DNA from: Saccharum officinarum
Taxonomy: Eukaryota; Streptophyta; Magnoliopsida; Poales; Poaceae
DNA: 64,000 nt
Assembly: GCA_020631735.1 (NCBI GenBank)
Contig: CM036188.1
Location: 10,210,214 to 10,274,213 of the forward strand
Direction of reading: 5' to 3'
Shown: in pieces, positions 1 through 12,575 of the stretch
Numbering within the stretch: the stretch's first letter is position 1
Layout: each line of letters opens with the position of its first letter
Made by a program: the position numbers and the translations under genes
Notes under the pieces: generated by a model
Told to the model about the DNA's origin: nothing
What the model saw: only the letters and a program-made list of their open reading frames with translations
Database searches by the model: none

Positions 1-3000
1 TGCACACCATGGCCAAGCTCTGAGCTGCCACCGCATTCCCTTGCTTCCGGCCTCCTTCTGCCCAAACAAACCATACGACCATCTCCCTCACCTCGTGCCA
101 CACCTCCCGTGCCCTTCGCCTGAGGCCGCTCTTCGTCGGAACGCAGCCACCGCCTACCGTCGTCGCCCCGTGCCACCGATGCACGTGGCCAGGCCACGTT
201 CAGCCTCCGCGGAGTGAGCTGCGGCCATCCCCGATGGTGCACGGACCCCCTGGTGCTCCTCGCCGCTCCACCGCCCCTATTGCTCCTCTCCGCCGGGATA
301 GCCACCGGAGCCGCCGCCGGTGGTCCACCTGCGTCCGTGGCCGGCCATCTGCAGGCCACCACCGGCCGAGCCATGGGCTGATTGGGGTGCGCAGCAGCAT
401 GAGCCAGCCCCCAAACTGACCGCGCCGCTGCCACTGGCCGCCGGAGCCGCCCCTGCCGGCCGGCCGAGCCGGTCCCGGGAGCTCCTCTGTTTTTCCCCGG
501 CGAGGGAGGAAGGAGATCGGCTCCTGTCTCTCTATCTCTCTCTCTCTGTGGTTGACTGACGAGCGGGTCTGGATGAGCAGCGGGTCCCACTTGTCGGTTT
601 AAGAAAGCGGTTGTCTGGGTATGTATTCGGGTGGGCGTAGCAAATGAAGTTAGGGTGGTTTTAATCCTGATTTTGAATTTCCATTTCATGTAAATCTTCT
701 AAAATGCATATCTCTTGCTAGGTAAATCCAAAAATAGCAAAAGTTGACTTTTTGGAAACCTTGAGAAAAGATCTATGCAGTGGAGTCATAATATGTTACA
801 TGTTTGTAGGTATTTTCTAATGTCTTTATTTAAGTTTTAAAAATACTCTAAAAATGCCTTTAAACTTAACCAGAGCAAGATCTGGAGTTTTAGAACCCCA
901 AAAATGGTGATTCTTGTTTTGTTAATTTTATGATGACATGTACTTGCTAGGAAAAATATTAAACACACTATTTGTTCACTGTTTTCTTAGGGTTTTGATT
1001 GGACCTTGATAAATAAGGAATTTACATTATATTGCTTGTTATTTTTATATCTTGAGTTGTGCTACTCCAATTGATGTGAAATTTTTATGGTAGGCTTTTC
1101 ATGCTATGGATGTACTTTGGTATAAATTTCATGGTCATTGCTTACTGTATGCTCAAGTTATTGATTTAACTTGTTTATAGCTGGATAAATAGCTTATAAA
1201 TAATATATAAATGATAAAATAGAAAATGTTGTTCCATTACCTTAGAATGATGTTTCTCTATCATATTGATTCATAATATGGCCTTGTGTTCACAGAAAAT
1301 ATTGAGTGTTAAGTTTAACTTGCTCTCACATGATTTATTGCTATAGCCATTTGTCTTTTTCATAGAGGTTGTTATACATATCCAAATGGTTTCAAATTTG
1401 GATAGTGGACTTTTGGGAGCATGTGTAGGCCTCTGTAATTTTGGTAGAATTTATTATGCAATTTTGATATGTGTTCATAATTCCACCAAATTATCTAAAT
1501 AAATTAAGAAAATGCATTAAAAGAAATTATTTAGGAATGGACACTATGTTTTCTGATGTTCATTAGTCATGTATGAAATGTTGGTAAAGTTGGTTTTGCC
1601 CAATTATATGTTTGCAACGGAAGTTAATAATTATTTCTTGCAAATGAGGTTTCTGGACAGATCTAGGAACTTAGCAAAGTTCTTCATGATAATGTGCTTT
1701 GTTGTGAAACTTATTTATACAAAAGTTGTAGATAATTTATGTATCTAGCTGCTGTTAAAATTTGGTGGCATTTGGCCATGTGGTTTAGGAGTTATAGCTG
1801 TTTAAATTGGGGTACAGAATTGCTTGCTCTCTGTCTTGTTAGACCAGTTTCTGTATTTGTGTAAATTCGACATGTTAAACTTTGGAATCATGCTGTGATG
1901 ATATTAAATGAAATGTAGAGAATTTCATAAGCTTTCTGTAATGTCTTATTTCATATCATTTGGATTTGTATATCTCCAGATATGATTGATTTGTGAAGCT
2001 ACTGTTTGCTTGTCCAGAAATTGATAAATTCCAATTATAGTTGTTTGCTTGTATATTGTTAAGTGTGACTTATGCCTTTGAGGGTAGTTAAGTTAATTAG
2101 CTCTAGGTGTTTATTAGAACTTGGGTATGCTTGCTTGATTGCTATAGTTATTGTACTTCTATGCATTCACACATGTGCATGGTTGCATCTCATATAGGTA
2201 CGCTAGCAGAAACGTGTGAAGGATGTGGCGTTGGAGCCAAACCCGAAGACGGTGTTTGGTGGATCCATCCCGAAGATAGAAGGATTGGGCAAGTGCTAGA
2301 TGGGAGGATGCTCGCCAAGTGAATTCATCTGACATACTCTAACTTGAGTCGGATCCTAGGTAAGCCCCGGAGCATTATAAGCCTCCTACCTTCAAAGCAA
2401 TTAATTATATAAATGTTATAAGTATTGTTGCATTATGTGGTAGGAGTTGGTTGAAAACCTTGCTGCATTATATCACTCCTTGTCCAGATATATGAATCCC
2501 AGAATCCTACATAGACCAGGATCGAGTAGATGTTTAGCCCTGCTTTAAGCGGTAGAAGTCAGGTGATTTCCTGTCACCTGCGAGATATAAGGATAGTCAT
2601 ATATGGCACGGTTGGCTATATTTGCTATCGTGGAATGGAACCATGTGTTAATAAAATGAAATGAGACCAGGCGGGATGATGATAGTGAAGCGACAAGGCA
2701 TGGAGGTCTTGGGTGTGGATCTATCCTCGTCTGAGTCGTTTAAGGACCGATTCGCTGTACGTCCTTGAGTCATGTTGAACGCAGTCTAACACTTAGTTGG
2801 CCGGATAAGCCGTTCTGACCGCGAAGCCGAGTAATATGGTTCAGGCCAGGAATCGAATGGTAGGTTGCTTCTTGGAGGAGAGAAAGGATGTGCTTGGGGA
2901 CATTGGCGTGAGACCAAGGGGGGGTTAGAGTCCCTATCACCTGGCAGAGTGTCGCCCTTGGGGTCACGACATCATTCAGACCCGCGATTCCTGAATCATA

Positions 3001-3891
3001 TGAAAAGGTGGCTTGTGCGACCCTGGCAGGGGCCTGCGCGGTGAGTGTTAGAAATACCCCTCCAGCTGGATAGGAATTCGATTCGAATCACTGTCGCTCC
3101 CGGTTAGTGAGCACTTGACTTGAGCAGCGGCAACGTAGATTCAATTAAATTGAACTGATGGTTAATTGGATCACGATGGAAAGGTTGCCTCAATTTATAC
3201 CTGCTATGGTTAATATTCTTTGCTCCTAATAAATTGAGTGCTCTAGTACAGGTGCTAATATAGATGACAGGTTAATGATGATTAACTTGATGCTTAAGCA
3301 TTAATGATTACTTATCTGTATTAAGCTTTTATGCAAAATGTTGTCAAGCCAGCCCACTTTATATCAGCCTTGCATGATCCTTGGTGTCACCTTATTTCTA
3401 GTTTCTGACGGGTAAGTCTAGCGGAGTACCTTCTCGTACTCAGGGTTTTATCCCCACTTGTTGCAGGTTGTGGTGTATCACGACGACTGCAAGAGTTGGT
3501 TGGCTCCTGCCTTGTGGCAGAGTGTGATCATGGCCATGATCCTTCTTATTTACCTTGTCTCTAATGCTTTTGTTGGAAGTCGACCGTGGTATTGGCATGT
3601 ATTTGAAATAAGAATAATGTTAGTTTCAAATTACTTTGCTTCCGCTACTTTTGAACTTAAGTTGTAATAACTATGTTGAACTCCGATGTATATTGAATTA
3701 CTTGTGAAATGGTTGTAACATGTGACTTGTTATGTTGAATCACTATGATCTTGGCTGGTGTGTTGGTTGGTTTGAAATCCCTCATGATTTCATTGGACTA
3801 CCGGAGTTATATGGGCTCAAGTGCGAGAATTTGATCACTCCGGTGATTGTTTTTGTACTTGTGCTCTTATAATTTTGACGGTTCTGTTACA
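1..3891 (+). repeat. 5' LTR (3' three-quarters) of the LARD-like element
   Basis: Aligns with 14040-17931. Between 2041-2400 and 16081-16440 I count about 5 mismatches in 360 bp, nearly all transitions, so the two LTRs are young relative to much of the window. The first 560 bp are GC-rich and end in a CT-repeat; the rest is AT-rich. The LTR ends in TTACA at 3891. Short Pro/Arg-rich frames in 200-560 recur at 14239-14600 and are composition artefacts. Confidence 0.9.
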
Positions 3892-3893
3892 GC

Positions 3894-3905
3894 TGGTATC
3901 GGAGC
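3894..3905 (+). promoter_or_regulatory. Primer binding site (initiator Met-tRNA type)
   Basis: TGGTATCGGAGC lies 2 bp after the LTR end. It differs by one base from TGGTATCAGAGC, the common plant site complementary to the 3' end of initiator methionine tRNA. It fixes the LTR/internal boundary and the element's orientation. Confidence 0.85.
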
Positions 3906-4371
3906 AAGATTCAACATTAAACATGTCGTATGTGTATTTAAAACAAGGCTTTTGTTTTATAAAATCAGTTTTATCAACTTATAGCTATATATAGGTTTGT
4001 GAAATCTGAATTCTAAACCTAAGTATGCTTGTGGTCAATTTCCTTATGCCCATATAAGGATTAGGTGGCTTATATAAGTACTAACTTGGGGTTTTTTTTT
4101 CATTTATGCATCTACGCCCAGACCAAGATATGTATGTGTGATGACTCTCCCACACTATGCTACCGGTGTGTTAGATTAGAGGTAGCCTTGATATATGAAA
4201 TAGCCATATATGTCGTTAGTTTACTTTTATGCAACATCGAACCTACGCTCAGGTAAGTGTGAGTTGTGAGAGCATGACCATCCAACCCTCGGTCTAGGGG
4301 AGAGCTAGTTTTGGTTACTGGATTATTTACATGTTACACACATGTATATATGAAGGTACTTAATTGTGGAT

Positions 4372-7300
4372 GATCGAATGATTCGGGTAGTTTTGGTGCT
4401 ACATGTATATATACAGGGGTATATGTATATGGAAGTACTTAGAATTTTACTTTCTTCTTTCATTGTGTGCCATATATTGGGGAATTGTTGGGCTGCAATG
4501 AAACTTTTCTGCAGGTACGCTAACCATGAATGCGTAAGTCGAATGTAGCTGGCGACTAGCTATATATCGAAAGAGTGCGTGTTATGCCACCGACATAGAA
4601 CGTGATCGCCACCTTAGGTTGGCAATCTTGTGAGGATGAATAGGATGAAGCATGCATCTTCATGATTGTTGCCTTATGTATAGCTATGCTCCTCTCATCC
4701 TTGTTCTATAGTAAGTAACTTGTGATCAATGTAGTACACTATCTTTCTTGTGTGAAGCTAAACAAGAATGCCTTACTCTATGTTGCTCACCCAAGCGTTT
4801 GCAAATGCTTTAGACCTCCCTTAAGTAATTATGGATTCTCATAAATGAATTAAATTGGTTGGTCTAAGGTAACAATATTTAGAGCTACTAGAATAACATG
4901 TTTGTGTGCTCTCTTGTTAAGTAGAACAAAGGCAAGCTTTGTTTTGCTTGTCGAATGTTGGCTGCTAGAACGTTTTCTGTTGTAGGGATACTTTCATAGT
5001 TATAATTGTGTTTTCTGTAGTTATGGAGAATACCAAAGTTGTAGCTAACTTACTTATCTAGCTTGTCCTAAAATTTTATGACCCTAGGTCTTATGGTTTG
5101 AGAGTTATAAATTTTAGAAGTTTATTATCAGGTTTTGCTTATGCTCTGAATAGATCTGAATGTTTGGTTTGTTTGACCTATGGGCTTATGGAATCATGTC
5201 TTGGAGATAATAGAAGAAGTGTAGTACTTTTTCTAAGCTTTCCAAAGTGTCCTATAGCACTAATTTTGGTGGTCTAAATCTCTAGTTATGAGCTTGCAAA
5301 GTGGAATGACAGAATCTGTCCAAATCTGGGCAGAGATGTCTTCTTTGTTTTGTTTGGCCTTGTTGGCTATAGAATCATCTTAATATGATAATAAGAAAGT
5401 TATAGACAACTTAATAAGCTTTACATAAAGTTAAGGCTCAGCCTTGTTGTGTCCCTAGAACTCCAGTTTTGCATTTTTGAAGTTCTTGTTAGTTTTCTAT
5501 CCATATTGGTACAGATCTGAAACATTAGCATTTTTGGTCATGTTAATCTATGAATTTGCTTTTAGTATGAATAACTAAAGTGTAGTCATCTTCCTAATCT
5601 TTCTATAAAGTCTAGGATCACCTTTGTGGGATGTCTACAACCTTAGTTATGGTTGAAATAAGTAGCTACTGTGCTGCTGTCCAGATTCTATGCACATGCT
5701 AAGTTGACTCCCTTAGCTAGCGTTTGTTTTGGCTAAAACTGTAGTTAGTTCTTGCTTTAGATAAATGCTTATTTTGGATGAGCCTTGTGCTTGTATTGAT
5801 TGCTTAAGCTCATTCATTTGAATTTTCTCAATTGTCTGCTTGACGGTGATGTTGTATGTATAATTGTTACCTAGGTAGTGCGCTAGTTGTCACCTCGTTT
5901 GTCCTCAGTAAGCATGCGAGTGTCGAATAGCTTTATCTTAGGGCAACACTCGAGTTACATGAAATGATCTCTTGGTGTTGTCTGCAATTAGGTTCTCTCT
6001 CTTAGGAGCCTGAGCTTGTAGACTTGGTGGTTAGCCCTTGAATATTTGTATCCATGCCTTTGCTTGACCAAAAGCCCAAAGTTTAGTTCTCCTATATGTT
6101 TGTATAAGCCGTGGATGTTTTCCAACCCTTTTTGAGAAGACCCTTGTCGACTGACCAACCAAGTTAACTTTCATAAACGCTAGCCTTTGACCATGGTTTG
6201 TACATTGCCAGTTGTGGAGACCGTACCCAAATCCATGTTGAACCTTCCGGTTGCCTCTCCAAAGGTTAGCTAGTATGACACAACATCTGTTTGCTGCGGC
6301 CTCAAAATCGTTTGTTTGCAAATTCATGTATCCACCTTATCAACTCAATCTTTGAGTGGTACCTCAATTTTGTCCATGAAGTTTGCTTAAGCCATACTCA
6401 ACCTTCCAAGTCTCGAGATGTTTATCAGTCTTGATCTCATGTTGTGCTCAACATGATCAAATCTCTGTTAATTAATTATCTGGTAGTTTCCTTAGTCGAC
6501 GCTAGGTGTGCGTGGAATTACGCAAAACTCGCATGCGCAGTCTCCTTCGGCAATGGAGCTATGTTCTCTTGTGAGGTGTTTTGATCTATGAATAGCTTCC
6601 CTGTTGATTATAAACCTTGTGACTATCTTTGCTTGCGATCCCTCCTTGTATGGCGCTTGTTCTTACCACTCATTGGTGCCACTTGAAATTTCACTTTCGT
6701 TGTGCGTTTAGTAATGGTGTTATGAGTAGCAGCTGATGGTGCCGCGACGAAACCAAGGGCCTCCTGTGGCTGCAGACACATGGCTGGCTGCTTGGCACGC
6801 GCTGGTATCACGGTTTCTAGTCATGATCCATTATGAAATGACAGTCGATGTGTTATTTTCTCGTGTTCCTTGGTTATCTCTCCATATCGTATCATAAGAT
6901 CCATATCTTAGACCGAAAGTAGTGGAGTGTCCTTCTGAAGTTGCTAAGAGAATAATTTTGAAGAATAGGTCATCGACATAAATATTAACAGACCACAATA
7001 GGTGGTATATAAGTGACTCTACTTAGTTGTCCCAGTATTGTTGAACGACATCTAGTGAGCAAAGTATCTCATCTTTGTTGGATAAAAAGGACACACAACA
7101 CTTACTACTGGACAAGTCATCCGTTGGCTAAGACTCGATCGTTACAATATGCAAGTTTTAACCTTTGTATGCATAATGGCCATACCATCGAAATCAACCA
7201 TCTCTGGTGTGACTCCTTATCTGCTGACTTCGATGGCAACCATTGCTTTGTATGAACCACAATTATTGTGATCAAGAATGAAGATTTAGAACTTTTTAGT

Positions 7301-8160
7301 GTTGAGAGACAACTAATTAGTTACCATTAGGAAGATTAATCTCCAACTAGGTAACGACTCCTGGTAGCTACGAAGGCTATGTCTTATAGAGCAATAACCA
7401 ACAAGAAGTAAATCAATTAGCCAATAACTGGAGTGATACTCTATCTCCTAGAGCCATTGCGACCAAGTCATTTCCATCTTGGACAATCACAAAGATAGTG
7501 CAAGGTGTTCTATCAGCTAAGGTGAAGAAGTAGAGAAAGTAGTGTTTTGCCTTGCAAAAAGTAACCCGCAAGTTCAAAGCGTGTGCATCTCGAATTGTTA
7601 TGTAAATTAATGGTCAAGATCTGCTGTTGGATGGCCCTTTTGAGGTCTCACAGATACTAGTTTACACTCTTTCAATTGCTTTTGCTTTCTCGTATCCCCA
7701 ATGTACGAGCAGCCTTGGTTTCTGCAAACCAATTTATACTATCGCGAATTAAAAGCAATATGAAAAGTGTCAAACAACAGATTTCCCATCTTAGAGCTGC
7801 TGTTTGATCCTAAAAAGGAAGCCTCAAGGTGACAGTTGGCCTGACAAAGTTGTTATGCTGCAAGTCAACTCAACTTATAGTACAACTAAGTCTCCAAGAA
7901 GATTTTACTCAATCGCTTGGTGGTAGACTACTTCCCGCGGTTAGTGAATAATTACAACTTTTGTTGTCCTTAAGGCCTCGTTACATCTTTCTTTGGGAAT
8001 TATTTTCCTAAGATGACATACTTTGGTACCTTATAAATGTTTTTACCCAAGAGGTTGCATCTGATTCAACCTAGTAACTGTGGTCTTGGATAGAGAATCT
8101 TCTAAGGTGACATTTGACAGAAATACGAAGCCGACAGCGTCAGCTATCACAATTCACTGA
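4372..8160 (+). repeat. Internal tandem duplication, copy A
   Basis: About 3.79 kb of the internal domain, repeated immediately downstream (8161-11947; offset 3776-3791 because of small indels). It contains degenerate modules of about 185 bp at about 4960-5700 and non-coding AT-rich sequence. Short frames at 6031-6327(-), 6623-6811(-) and 7013-7255(+) recur in copy B because the DNA is duplicated; they resemble no family I know. Differences from copy B are mostly single-base or few-base indels. Confidence 0.9.
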
Positions 8161-11100
8161 TGGATCAACGGATTCGGATAGTTTTGTGTTGTACATGTAG
8201 AGAATACAGGGGTATATGTATATGGAAGTACTTAGAAGTTTTCTTCTTTAGTTGGTGCCATAAATTGGGGAATTGTTGGGCTGCAATGAAACTTTTCTGC
8301 AGGTACGCTAACCATGAATGCGTAAGTCGAATGTAGTCGCGACTAGATATACCTTGAAAGAGTGCGTGTTATGCCACCGACATAGAGACGTGATCGCCAC
8401 CTTAGGTTGGCAATCTTGTGAGGATGAATAGGATGAATATGCATCTTCATGATTGTTGCCTTATGTATAGCTATGCTCCTCTCATCCTTGTTCTATAGTA
8501 AGTAACTTAGATCACTGTAGTACACTATCTTTCTTGTGTGAAGCTAATGAATCTATGTACTCACCCAAGCGTTTGCAAATGCTTTAGACCTCCTTAAGTA
8601 ATTATGGATTCTCATAAATGAATTAAATTGGTTGGTCTAAGGTAACAATATTTAGAGCTACTAGAATAACATGTTTGTGTGCTCTCTTGTTAAGTAGAAC
8701 AAAGGCAAGCTTTGTTTTGCTTGTCGAATGTTGGCTGCTAGAACGTTTTCTGTTGTAGGGATACTTTCATAGTTATAATTGTGTTTTCTGTAGTTATGGA
8801 GAATACCAAAGTTGTAGCTAACTTACTTATCTAGCTTGTCCTAAAATTTTATGACCCTAGGTCTTATGGTTTGAGAGTTATAAATTTTAGAAGTTTATTA
8901 TCAGGTTTTGCTTATGCTCTGAATAGATCTGAATGTTTGGTTTGTTTGACCTATGGGCTTATGGAATCATGTCTTGGAGATAATAGAAGAAGTGTAGTAC
9001 TTTTTCTAAGCTTTCCAAAGTGTCCTATAGCACTAATTTTGGTGGTCTAAATCTCTAGTTATGAGCTTGCAAAGTGGAATGACAGAATCTGTCCAAATCT
9101 GGGCAGAGATGTCTTCTTTGTTTTGTTTGGCCTTGTTGGCTATAGAATCATCTTAATATGATAATAAGAAAGTTATAGACAACTTAATAAGCTTTACATA
9201 AAGTTAAGGCTCAGCCTTGTTGTGTCCCTAGAACTCCAGTTTTGCATTTTTGAAGTTCTTGTTAGTTTTCTATCCATATTGGTACAGATCTGAAACATTA
9301 GCATTTTTGGTCATGTTAATCTATGAATTTGCTTTTAGTATGAATAACTAAAGTGTAGTCATCTTCCTAATCTTTCTATAAAGTCTAGGATCACCTTTGT
9401 GGGATGTCTACAACCTTAGTTATGGTTGAAATAAGTAGCTACTGTGCTGCTGTCCAGATTCTATGCACATGCTAAGTTGACTCCCTTAGCTAGCGTTTGT
9501 TTTGGGCTAAAACTGTAGTTAGTTCTTGCTTTAGATAAATGCTTATTTTGGATGAGCCTTGTGCTTGTATTGATTGCTTAAGCTCATTCATTTGAATTTT
9601 CTCAATTGTCTGCTTGACGGTGATGTTGTATGTATAATTGTTACCTAGGTAGTGCGCTAGTTGTCACCTCGTTTGTCCTCAGTAAGCATGCGAGTGTCGA
9701 ATAGCTTTATCTTAGGGCAACACTCGAGTTACATGAAATGATCTCTTGGTGTTGTCTGCAATTAGGTTCTCTCTCTTAGGAGCCTGAGCTTGTAGACTTG
9801 GTGGTTAGCCCTTGAATATTTGTATCCATGCCTTTGCTTGACCAAAAGCCCAAAGTTTAGTTCTCCTATATGTTTGTATAAGCCGTGGATGTTTTCCAAC
9901 CCTTTTTGAGAAGACCCTTGTCGACTGACCAACCAAGTTAACTTTCATAAACGCTAGCCTTTGACCATGGTTTGTACATTGCCAGTTGTGGAGACCGTAC
10001 CCAAATCCATGTTGAACCTTCCGGTTGCCTCTCCCAAAGGTTAGCTAGTATGACACAACATCTGTTTGCTGCGGCCTCAAAATCGTTTGTTTGCAAATTC
10101 ATGTATCCACCTTATCAACTCAATCTTTGAGTGGTACCTCAATTTTGTCCATGAAGTTTGCTTAAGCCATACTCAACCTTCCCAAGTCTCGAGATGTTTA
10201 TCAGTCTTGATCTCATGTTGTGCTCAACATGATCAAATCTCTGTTAATTAATTATCTGGTAGTTTCCTTAGTCGACGCTAGGTGTGCGTGGAATTACGCA
10301 AAACTCGCATGCGCAGTCTCCTTCGGCAATGGAGCTATGTTCTCTTGTGAGGTGTTTTGATCTATGAATAGCTTCCCTGTTGATTATAAACCTTGTGACT
10401 ATCTTTGCTTGCGATCCCTCCTTGTATGGCGCTTGTTCTTACCACTCATTGGTGCCACTTGAAATTTCACTTTCGTTGTGCGTTTAGTAATGGTGTTATG
10501 AGTAGCAGCTGATGGTGCCGCGACGAAACCAAGGGCCTCCTGTGGCTGCAGACACATGGCTGGCTGCTTGGCACGCGCTGGTATCACGGTTTCTAGTCAT
10601 GATCCATTATGAAATGACAGTCGATGTGTTATTTTCTCGTGTTCCTTGGTTATCTCTCCATATCGTATCATAAGATCCATATCTTAGACCGAAAGTAGTG
10701 GAGTGTCCTTCTGAAGTTGCTAAGAGAATAATTTTGAAGAATAGGTCATCGACATAAATATTAACAGACCACAATAGGTGGTATATAAGTGACTCTACTT
10801 AGTTGTCCCAGTATTGTTGAACGACATCTAGTGAGCAAAGTATCTCATCTTTGTTGGATAAAAAGGACACACAACACTTACTACTGGACAAGTCATCCGT
10901 TGGCTAAGACTCGATCGTTACAATATGCAAGTTTTAACCTTTGTATGCATAATGGCCATACCATCGAAATCAACCATCTCTGGTGTGACTCCTTATCTGC
11001 TGACTTCGATGGCAACCATCTGCTTTGTATGAACCACAATTATTGTGATCAAGAATGAAGATTTAGAACTTTTTAGTGTTGAGAGACAACTAATTAGTTA

Positions 11101-11947
11101 CCATTAGGAAGATTAATCTCCAACTAGGTAACGACTCCTGGTAGCTACGAAGGCTATGTCTTATAGAGCAATAACCAACAAGAAGTAAATCAATTAGCCA
11201 ATAACTGGAGTGATACTCTATCTCCTAGAGCCATTGCGACCAAGTCATTTCCATCTTGGACAATCACAAAGATAGTGCAAGGTGTTCTATCAGCTAAGGT
11301 GAAGAAGTAGAGAAAGTATGTGTTTTGCCTTGCAAAAGTAACCCGCAAGTTCAAAGCGTGTGCATCCTCGAATTGGTATGTAAATTAATGGTCAAGATCT
11401 GCTGTTGGATGGCCCTTTTGAGGTCTCACAGATACTAGTTTACACTCTTTCAATTGCTTTTGCTTTCTCGTATCCCCAATGTACGAGCAGCCTTGGTTTC
11501 TGCAAACCAATTTATACTATCGCGAATTAAAAGCAATATGAAAAGTGTCAAACAACAGATTTCCCATCTTAGAGCTGCTGTTTGATCCTAAAAAGGAAGC
11601 CTCAAGGTGACAGTTGGCCTGACAAAGTTGTTATGCTGCAAGTCAACTCAACTTATAGTACAACTAAGTCTCCAAGGAAGATTTTACTCAATCGCTTGGT
11701 GGTAGACTACTCCCCGCGGTTAAGTGAATAATTACAACTTTTGTTGTCCTTAAGGCCTCGTTACATCTTTCTTTGGGAATTATTTTCCTAAGATGACATA
11801 CTTTGGTACCTTATAAATGTTTTTACCCAAGAGGTTGCATCTGATTCAACCTAGATAACTGTGGTCTTGGATAGAAGAATCTTCTAAGGTGACATTTGAC
11901 AGAAATACGAAGCCGACAGCGTCAGCTATCACAATTCACTGATCCCT
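8161..11947 (+). repeat. Internal tandem duplication, copy B
   Basis: Second copy of the 3.79-kb unit, starting where copy A stops at the shared CAATTCACTGAT context. After 11947 the unique 3' part of the internal domain follows. The near-identity of A and B means either a recent duplication or duplicate assembly of one segment. Confidence 0.9.
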
Positions 11948-12575
11948 CAACGGACACAGATAATATAGTGTTGTCATCAGAGAAAGAGAACTACACCCAT
12001 GGAACCATAAGTAGTTTTCCATTAGTTGGTGTCTAAATGAACGAATATTTACGACCAACATAGACCCTGTCTATTGGTTAGTCAGTGTCCTATAGCCTCA
12101 GCGTATATTTGTCGTCTATGATCTCACCCTTGGAAAGTTGTACCCAAGCCACTTTGGTAGAGGACTGCTTCTCAAACGGTGGGGGACATGGAGTCATTTC
12201 AACGAGTATACTTCTAAAGATTTTGGTCTAATGTAAAGTTCATACGGACTATGCTGTGTCCACTAAAGAATTAGATACTTGTTAGTGGTTAGCTCATGGA
12301 CCGAATGATCTCCGTACAATGAGAATGCGGTATATGCTATCTTGGATTCCTCCCAAAGTAACAATGCTTCATGGAAGTCAATGAAGGAAATTCTTCAGAC
12401 AAATTTTACCATGAAGAGTAAGTATCAGAAAGTGCATTTGGTCAAATTGTTCGCCGATGTTGAAGCTTTTAGCTGAATGCTATAGCAAATATTAGGAACC
12501 AGATAACATGTCACTCTTCCTTAAAAGGTCTTCCATTCTGAATCTCGGGACACGATTCTTTTAAGGGGGGAGGGC
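11948..12575 (+). pseudogene. Unique 3' internal segment with possible Gypsy polyprotein tail relic and polypurine tract
   Basis: The last 100 bp can be read as a short frame (RDTILLRGEG) that runs into the LTR. This resembles the C-terminal end of grass Gypsy polyproteins, which often finish at the LTR junction. Upstream in the same region the frames are broken and no integrase or chromodomain motif is recognisable. The polypurine tract AAGGGGGGAGGG is at about 12563-12574, directly before the 3' LTR. The coding reading is weak inference; the purine tract is directly visible. Confidence 0.45.

Noticed and set aside
6031..11058. Short frames conserved between the two internal units (e.g. 62-98 codons)
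   Set aside because: Conservation is explained by near-identical DNA duplication; no family resemblance.
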